Shown here: positions 59,053-64,000 of the stretch, one piece after another
Layout of the letters: every line of letters starts with the position of its first letter
Numbering within the stretch: the stretch's first letter is position 1
DNA from: Acetobacter farinalis
GTDB taxonomy: Bacteria; Pseudomonadota; Alphaproteobacteria; Acetobacterales; Acetobacteraceae
Assembly: GCF_011516935.1 (NCBI RefSeq)
Contig: NZ_WOTF01000001.1
Location: 682,001 to 746,000 of the forward strand
Reading direction: 5' to 3'
Length of the DNA: 64,000 nt
Program-made: the position numbers and the translations under genes
Notes under the pieces: model-generated
What the model saw: the letters and a program-made list of their open reading frames with translations, nothing else
Told to the model about the DNA's origin: nothing
The model's database searches: none

Positions 59053-59805
59053 ATGCCAGAGTCGCTGCGCAGCGCTTTAATTCAGGCGTTACCCTACGGT
59101 AGGCGTTACGCCCGCGCTCTGACAGGGAGCCAGCCCCGTGGAGATCTTCTTGTGGCGGAAAGCCTGCGGACTCTTACCACAAGCCAGCATACGGATAACC
59201 TTCCTTCTCTTTGCAGGCTTTATCAGGCCATTTCCAGACATTTCGCGGCACAGCAGGAGCATGACACCCCCGAGCATGGGCTCTCCACTATTCAGCGCCA
59301 GCTTCTCCTTCTCACGACCCTGGAAGAGGTTTCTCTGGAGACGGCGGCCAGAATAGTCGGTCTTGCCGCCAAGGACGCATCTGCAGATCTTGAAGCCGCC
59401 TATGCCTATCTGAAAACCGGCGTTCAGACATCCGTCCTGATTATTGAGGACGAACCGATTATTGCCATGGATATTGAAGAACTGGTCCTGCAGTGTGGCC
59501 ATAAGGTGGCAGGGGTCGCCCATACGCAGGCCGATGCGATCCGTCTGGCGCAGGAAACGCGCCCCGGGCTGATTCTGGCGGACATCAATCTTGGGGCTGG
59601 GGGCGATGGCATGCGTGCCGTGGCGGAAATCACCAAAACTCTTTCCGTGCCGGTTATTTACGTTACGGCGTATCCTGAAAGATTGCTGACAGGCGAGACA
59701 TCCGAGCCCAGCTTCGTCATCACCAAGCCGTTTGAGCCTCTCACACTTGCTGTCGCGACGTATCAGGCTGTCAGTAACCGCACAATGGCACGCTCAGGTC
59801 CGTAA
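59053..59805 (+). CDS. phyR: PhyR general stress response regulator
   Basis: A 250-residue anti-anti-sigma factor. The N-terminal half (1-120) is a sigma-like domain: LPYGRRYARALTGSQPRGD, then STIQRQLLLLTTLEEVSLE and AARIVGLAAKDASADLE. The C-terminal receiver (125-245) has VLIIEDEPIIAMDIEEL, the phosphorylatable Asp in LILADINLG, and the switch residues YVTAYPE and ITKPFEP. When phosphorylated it sequesters NepR and frees EcfG sigma factors. GGAG precedes the ATG by seven bases. Confidence 0.95.
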   Translation: MPESLRSALIQALPYGRRYARALTGSQPRGDLLVAESLRTLTTSQHTDNLPSLCRLYQAISRHFAAQQEHDTPEHGLSTIQRQLLLLTTLEEVSLETAARIVGLAAKDASADLEAAYAYLKTGVQTSVLIIEDEPIIAMDIEELVLQCGHKVAGVAHTQADAIRLAQETRPGLILADINLGAGGDGMRAVAEITKTLSVPVIYVTAYPERLLTGETSEPSFVITKPFEPLTLAVATYQAVSNRTMARSGP

Positions 59806-59847
59806 AAGCCTCTTGCGTCAGCGGTCACTCTGCCACAGAAACAGGGC

Positions 59848-61671
59848 ATGGCTCCCCCTCTCCTTCTCCTTCAGGACATTACTCTCACGCTTGGTGGAAA
59901 TCCGCTGCTCGACAAGGCAGGTTTTTCCGTTTCAGCCGGTGAGCGGTTATGTCTGGTCGGCCGCAATGGTTCCGGCAAATCCACCCTCCTGAAAATTGCA
60001 GCGGGCGTTATCCAGCCCGACTCAGGAACCCTGTTCCTGCAACCCGGCGCCAGCCTGCGGTATCTGCCACAGGAGCCGGACCTGTCCGGCTACGCAACCA
60101 CGGCGGACTATGTTCTGGCGCAGATTACCGAGCCGGCTTCAGAGTGGCGCGCCGCAGCCATGCTGGATGCGCTGGGGCTGAGCGGCAAGGAAAACCCGGC
60201 AACTGTCTCCGGGGGTGAAGCGCGCCGCTGTGCCATTGCGGGCGCTCTGGCGTCCTCCCCGGATATTCTGCTGCTGGATGAGCCAACCAACCATCTGGAC
60301 ATGCCCACCATCGAATGGCTGGAGCGTGAACTTCTCAGCCTGAACTGTGCAATGGTTATCATCAGCCATGACCGGCGGCTGCTTTCCACCCTCTCCCGCT
60401 CCGTTGTCTGGCTGGACCGCGGGGCAACAAGGCGGCTGGACCAAGGGTTCAGCCGGTTTGAAACCTGGCGTGAGGAACTGCTGGAGCAGGAAGAGCGGGA
60501 CGCCCACAAGCTGGACCGCCAGATTGCCCGTGAAGAAGACTGGATGCGGTATGGCGTGACCGCCCGGCGCAAGCGGAATGTGCGCCGAGTGGGAGAACTG
60601 GCTGCCCTGCGTGCGGCCCGGCGCGATGCAGTGCGTTCACAGGGGACAGTCACGCTGGCTGCACAAAGTGCCTCCACCTCCAGCCGTCTTGTGGCTGTTG
60701 CTGAAAATGTCAGCAAATCTTGGGGTGAGCGCTGCATTGTCCGTAATCTGGACTTGCGTGTGCTGCGGGGGGACAGGCTCGCAATTGTCGGCGCAAACGG
60801 TGCAGGCAAAACCACCCTGCTTCACCTTCTGGTCGGGCAGGATCAGCCGGACAGTGGTAGCATCACGCTTGGCCCTTCTCTGTCCATGGTGACGCTGGAC
60901 CAGCAGCGCCGCACGCTGGACCCGGACAAGACACTGGCCGACACCCTCACGCGCGGCGGGGGAGACATGGTGCAGGTCGGCACCGAAAAGCGGCATGTTA
61001 TCGGGTATATGAAAGACTTCCTGTTCAGGCCGGAGCAAGCCAGAACTCCTGTTGGCGTGCTCTCGGGCGGTGAGCGTGGCCGCCTGATGCTGGCCTGCGC
61101 GCTGGCGCAGCCCTCCAATCTGCTGGTGCTGGACGAGCCGACCAACGATCTCGATCTTGAAACGCTGGACCTGCTTCAGGAAATGCTGTCCAGCTATGAA
61201 GGCACAGTTCTGCTGGTCAGCCATGATCGTGATTTTCTTGACCGGGTTGCGACCTCGGTCCTCACGACAGACGGTAACGGCACATGGCTGGAGTATGCCG
61301 GTGGCTATTCCGATATGCTGGTTCAGAAAAAAGGCGGCGTGGAAGAGGCTGTTGCCTCTGAAAAAGCGGTTGTGCGGCCAGCACCTTCCAAAGAGCCTTC
61401 AGGCGGCCCCCGTACGACAACAGCCAGAAAGCTGAGCTACAAGGACCAGTTCGCTCTGGATAACCTGCCCCGGGAGATGGAAAAACTGGAGCAGGAAGCA
61501 GCCGCATTGCGGACAAAACTCTCGGATGCCTCTCTTTATAGCCGAGACCCTGCCTTGTTCCAGAAATACAGCGCGGACCTTGAGAAGATTGAGGGAAAAC
61601 TCTCTGAATCTGAAGAAAAATGGCTGGAACTGGAGATGAAGCGGGAAAACCTTGCAGCGGGTGAAAATTAA
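59848..61671 (+). CDS. ABC-F family ATPase (Uup-like)
   Basis: A 607-residue soluble protein with two ATPase domains and no membrane helices. The first has GRNGSGKSTLLKI, VSGGEARRCAIAGAL and LLLDEPTNHLD. The second has GANGAGKTTLLHLL, LSGGERGRLMLACAL and LVLDEPTNDLD. The linker is a charged helical pair, and the C terminus (about 540-605) is a predicted coiled coil (LPREMEKLEQEAAALRTKL). ABC-F proteins act on ribosomes; the C-terminal extension suggests the Uup subgroup. It follows phyR by 42 bases on the same strand. Confidence 0.92.
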   Translation: MAPPLLLLQDITLTLGGNPLLDKAGFSVSAGERLCLVGRNGSGKSTLLKIAAGVIQPDSGTLFLQPGASLRYLPQEPDLSGYATTADYVLAQITEPASEWRAAAMLDALGLSGKENPATVSGGEARRCAIAGALASSPDILLLDEPTNHLDMPTIEWLERELLSLNCAMVIISHDRRLLSTLSRSVVWLDRGATRRLDQGFSRFETWREELLEQEERDAHKLDRQIAREEDWMRYGVTARRKRNVRRVGELAALRAARRDAVRSQGTVTLAAQSASTSSRLVAVAENVSKSWGERCIVRNLDLRVLRGDRLAIVGANGAGKTTLLHLLVGQDQPDSGSITLGPSLSMVTLDQQRRTLDPDKTLADTLTRGGGDMVQVGTEKRHVIGYMKDFLFRPEQARTPVGVLSGGERGRLMLACALAQPSNLLVLDEPTNDLDLETLDLLQEMLSSYEGTVLLVSHDRDFLDRVATSVLTTDGNGTWLEYAGGYSDMLVQKKGGVEEAVASEKAVVRPAPSKEPSGGPRTTTARKLSYKDQFALDNLPREMEKLEQEAAALRTKLSDASLYSRDPALFQKYSADLEKIEGKLSESEEKWLELEMKRENLAAGEN

Positions 61672-61728
61672 TTCCTTTCTCCCACTTGCCACCCCTGTTT
61701 CTCTCGGCTAATAGGATCCCCACAAACC

Positions 61729-61803
61729 GGGTGCGTAGCTCAGCGGTAGAGCATCGCCTTCACACGGCGGGGGTCACAGGTTCAATCCCTGTCGCACCCA
61801 CCA
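61729..61803 (+). tRNA. tRNA-Val (CAC)
   Basis: A 75-nt cloverleaf: acceptor GGGTGCG with CGCACCC-A-CCA, D arm GCTCAGCGGTAGAGC, anticodon arm TCGCC-TTCACAC-GGCGG with anticodon CAC, and T arm CAGGTTCAATCCCTG. CCA is encoded. It is preceded by AT-richer sequence after the ABC-F gene. Confidence 0.97.
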
Positions 61804-62014
61804 CGATAAACCGCAGTTTTTTTTGCGGCTCTTACGTGGTTTCCGGTTTTTTCCAAAATTCATATCGGTGCATTTCGGTACGGCTCAATCCGCATTGGCA
61901 CGTAGAAATCCGTGCCATCAAATCCCGGAATTGAACATCCAGTCGATTTCTGATGCGGCTGGTCGCGCAGTGTCCTGCTGCCGGCTACGGGCTGTAACCG
62001 GCAGCAGTTGCGCC

Positions 62015-62626
62015 TCAGAGTAATCCTTCTTCACGCATCGCCTTTTGGGCTGAAGGACGGGCAAGAACGGTGTCGCGCAGGGCGCGTGTTTTCGGGTAGG
62101 CGGAGATGTCTATTTTGAGGGGTGTTGTCCAGTTCAGGAGAACGGCCATGAGCGCATCTGCCTGTGTGAAGCCGGCTGGAAGAATATAGCCATTTGTCCC
62201 CTGCGCCAGAAGCGCTTCAACTTCACTCAGGCGGCGTGTGACAACACGGTTCAGGAGTATTTCACGTGTGGCATCTGGAAGATCAGGGGAAAAAAGAGGC
62301 CCGATCGCGCTGTGCACGTCCTCACAGAACCCTAAAGCTTCCAGCAGGCGAAAAAATTCGATGGTATTGGTGGCGGGACGAAATGCCGCCTGATCGGCGT
62401 GTTGTCCGATATACGTCAGAACAGCAACGTTCTGCGTCAGAATAGTGCCGGGTGAGACTTCAAGTGCCGGTACGGCTCCGCGTGGGTTAATGGTTGTATA
62501 ATCCTGATGGTCTGCCGTTACCTTGTTTTTGAGATCCACCCGCACGAGGGTGTAAGGCAGGCCCGTTTCGTTCAAAATGATATGCGCTGCAAGTGAACAA
62601 GCCCCGGGAGAGTAATATAACTTCAT
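62015..62626 (-). CDS. Glutathione S-transferase
   Basis: A 203-residue two-domain GST. The N-terminal thioredoxin-like domain starts MKLYYSPGACSLAAHIILNE, with the glutathione-contacting Ser/Cys near residue 10 as in beta-class enzymes; NPRGAVPALEV carries the cis-Pro, and LTQNVAVLTYIG follows. The C-terminal helical domain has GFTQADALMAVLL, the N-capping motif. Probably detoxifies electrophiles; substrate unknown. The 210 bases between tRNA-Val and this gene hold nothing I recognise. Confidence 0.92.
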   Translation of the reverse strand: MKLYYSPGACSLAAHIILNETGLPYTLVRVDLKNKVTADHQDYTTINPRGAVPALEVSPGTILTQNVAVLTYIGQHADQAAFRPATNTIEFFRLLEALGFCEDVHSAIGPLFSPDLPDATREILLNRVVTRRLSEVEALLAQGTNGYILPAGFTQADALMAVLLNWTTPLKIDISAYPKTRALRDTVLARPSAQKAMREEGLL

Positions 62627-62825
62627 GGAACAGTTTCTCTCTTTCTCTTCAAAGTGCCAAAGAGCACAGAGCAGCTAAAGCCCGTTCGCTCTATAGCGTG
62701 AAGCATGGCACGATGGATTGGTGCTTGAGAAGGGCAGGAGAAAACGTAAGGGGCTGTTATGAATGGGCATGGGCCACGGAAAGGCGCCTGGTCTGGCCCT
62801 GTTCAAACACCATGGCTGCCCGAAC

Positions 62826-62857
62826 AAAAACGGGCCAGAGAGTGACTCTGGCCCGTT
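62826..62857 (-). terminator. Intrinsic terminator after the response regulator gene
   Basis: AACGGGCCAGAG pairs with CTCTGGCCCGTT over a five-base loop. On the minus strand the stem is followed by TTTTTGTTCG, a suitable T tract, 22 bases after the response regulator stop. Confidence 0.87.
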
Positions 62858-62878
62858 CTGGTGTTCTGTGGCGTGGCT

Positions 62879-63598
62879 TTAGTGCGCGGGAACCGCAGCC
62901 AATTCCGGGTTCAGGCGATAGCCGCCGCCTTCTGTAATCAGGAGTGTGGCATTGGCCGGATCGGGCTCAATTTTCTGCCGCAGCCGATAGATGTGTGTTT
63001 CAAGCGTGTGCGTTGTCACCGCGGCATTATACCCCCAGACTTCATTGAGAAGCACCTGACGGGGCACAGGGCGCGTGCCGGCACGGTAGAGAAATTTCAG
63101 GATAGCCGTTTCTTTTTCCGTCAGCCGAATGCGGCGGTTCTTCAGCGGCTCCTGAAGGAGCTTGGCGGAAGGGCGGAAGGTGTAAGGCCCGATGCTGAAC
63201 ACGGCATCTTCACTGTTTTCAAACAGGCGCATCTGGGCACGCAGGCGCGCCAGAAGCTCGGCAATCCGGAAAGGCTTGGCGACGTAATCGTTCGCGCCGG
63301 CATCCAGGCCCCGCACCACATCCGCTTCATCATCTGAACCTGTCAGCATGATGATGGGCATCCGCAGGCCATCTTTCCGCAAATCCGCGCAGAAATCGCG
63401 CCCATCGCCATCAGGCAGGCTGACGTCAAGCAGAAGAGCATCAAACCGGCTGTCTGGTGCTTTCAGTTTTTCCCGTGCTTCAGCCAGAGAGGAGGCCTCT
63501 TCAACTGTAAACTCACCTTCAAGCTGCAATTGCTCAACAAGTGTCTGGCGAAGGATCCGGTCGTCATCAACAACCAATATTGGACGTGCACCCGTCAT
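62879..63598 (-). CDS. OmpR-family response regulator
   Basis: A 239-residue two-domain regulator. The receiver (1-125) has ILVVDDDRILRQTL, the phosphorylated Asp in LLLDVSLPDGDG, MLTGSDDE and ANDYVAKPFRIAELLAR. The winged-helix DNA-binding domain (about 140-232) has RLTEKETAILKFLYRAG and THTLETHIYRLRQKI, ending LITEGGGYRL. No histidine kinase gene is next to it in this window; it is divergent from an L,D-transpeptidase gene with 149 bases between, so a cell-envelope role is possible but unproven. Confidence 0.93.
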   Translation of the reverse strand: MTGARPILVVDDDRILRQTLVEQLQLEGEFTVEEASSLAEAREKLKAPDSRFDALLLDVSLPDGDGRDFCADLRKDGLRMPIIMLTGSDDEADVVRGLDAGANDYVAKPFRIAELLARLRAQMRLFENSEDAVFSIGPYTFRPSAKLLQEPLKNRRIRLTEKETAILKFLYRAGTRPVPRQVLLNEVWGYNAAVTTHTLETHIYRLRQKIEPDPANATLLITEGGGYRLNPELAAVPAH

Positions 63599-63747
63599 TC
63601 GGTTTTCTTCTCCTTGGTATCGGCCTTCTGGGCGGGCTGTCTGGTCTGTTCACAGTCTCTCGAACTTGTCACGATTCGGCTCAGAGCTCTAGTCTAGATA
63701 TGGTATGTTACCGCCCTGAAAAATCTGCAAACGGGTAATTTTCACGT

Positions 63748-64000
63748 ATGATGATACACCTCCTGTCCCGCTCATGCTTTGCCGCTGATGCACAACTGCA
63801 TTGCGGGGGCAAAATCATGAATGTGGTCATCGGAAAGAACGGCCTTACAGACGTGAAACAGGAAGGTGATCATGCAACGCCCATTGGTATTTTTCCTCTC
63901 AGAAAGGTGTACTACCGGGCGGACCGGGTGATAAAGCCGCAAACAATACTTCAGGTTGAACCACTTGCACCACAGGACGGGTGGTGTGATGACCCTGCTC
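63748..64000 (+). CDS. L,D-transpeptidase (YkuD) family protein, 3' end outside window
   Basis: A reading frame open from ATG 63748 to the window end (84 codons visible). VIGKNGLTDVKQEGDHATPI, GIFPLRKVYYRADR and the final APQDGWCDDP match YkuD-type L,D-transpeptidase proteins, which form 3-3 peptidoglycan cross-links or attach lipoproteins. The catalytic Cys would lie beyond the window. There is no obvious signal peptide at this start, and a second ATG follows directly. Fits the possible cell-wall theme of the divergent regulator. Confidence 0.8.
   Translation, partial: MMIHLLSRSCFAADAQLHCGGKIMNVVIGKNGLTDVKQEGDHATPIGIFPLRKVYYRADRVIKPQTILQVEPLAPQDGWCDDPA

Noticed and set aside
61811-61828. 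CCGCA/TGCGG hairpin after tRNA-Val
   Set aside because: The T run lies in the loop rather than after the stem, so it is not a normal terminator; the stem is only five pairs.
62593-62937. Plus-strand ORF of 114 codons between the GST and response regulator genes
   Set aside because: It runs through the terminator hairpin and into the response regulator gene on the other strand; no motif or ribosome site supports it.

Overview
The window looks like a contiguous piece of core chromosome from an acetic acid bacterium (Acetobacteraceae, Alphaproteobacteria; Acetobacter or a close relative). I infer this from the GC-rich sequence, the pyruvate dehydrogenase E1-beta that carries its own lipoyl domain, the rpsT-dnaA and mutM-ubiE-coaBC-dut order, a PopZ-type DUF2497 protein between tolC and valS, and a full alphaproteobacterial general stress response set (PhyR, NepR, EcfG sigma factors, HisKA_2 kinase). 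The genus is inference. I found no insertion sequence, prophage, CRISPR array or rRNA operon. There are two tRNAs (Cys-GCA and Val-CAC).

Layout. 0-1.8 kb: end of a lytic transglycosylase, pgpA and a CinA/PncC amidase on the plus strand. 1.9-9.1 kb, minus: a small secreted His/Cys plus Ala/Pro/Thr-rich protein, a COQ10/RatA-like protein, lipA, lpd, pdhC, pdhB and pdhA. 9.2-15.8 kb, minus: one tightly overlapping run ppiD-trpE-trpG-trpD-trpC-moaC. 16.0-19.8 kb, plus: tpiA, secG, pyrG, kdsA. 19.9-28.0 kb, minus: gyrB, recF, dnaN, dnaA, rpsT, mutM, the replication-initiation neighbourhood. 28.0-33.7 kb, plus: ubiE, coaBC, dut and a two-gene ABC importer with no binding protein beside it. 33.8-39.4 kb, minus: msrA, valS, popZ-like, tolC. 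39.7-42.0 kb: tRNA-Cys, a short-chain dehydrogenase and a GNAT-like protein. 42.1-44.1 kb, minus: nrdR-nusB-thiL. 44.3 kb, plus: a copper chaperone-like protein with lost metal ligands. 44.8-49.7 kb, minus: the glycerol regulon glpR-glpD-glpF-glpK. 49.7-55.5 kb, minus: cydD-cydC, an OmpA-like lipoprotein and recQ. 55.7-59.8 kb: the general stress response locus. 59.8-64 kb: an ABC-F protein, tRNA-Val, a glutathione transferase, an OmpR-type response regulator and the start of an L,D-transpeptidase.

How the genes fit together. Pyruvate dehydrogenase and its lipoylation enzyme LipA are grouped. Tryptophan synthesis up to indole-glycerol phosphate is encoded in one translationally coupled unit with a periplasmic foldase. 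The glp genes allow uptake and oxidation of glycerol, and a candidate GlpR operator lies ahead of glpD. CydDC supports assembly of cytochrome bd-type oxidases. In the stress locus PhyR should titrate NepR away from one or both EcfG-like sigma factors in response to the membrane kinase.

I did not find a clearly unprecedented system. The best leads are: a CxxCH motif in the predicted periplasmic sensor domain of the stress kinase; two adjacent EcfG-like sigma genes at one PhyR-NepR locus; an intrinsic-terminator-like hairpin directly ahead of valS; a PCu(A)C-family protein without its Met/His copper ligands; and the orphan ABC importer whose ATPase ends in an AAA-associated domain.
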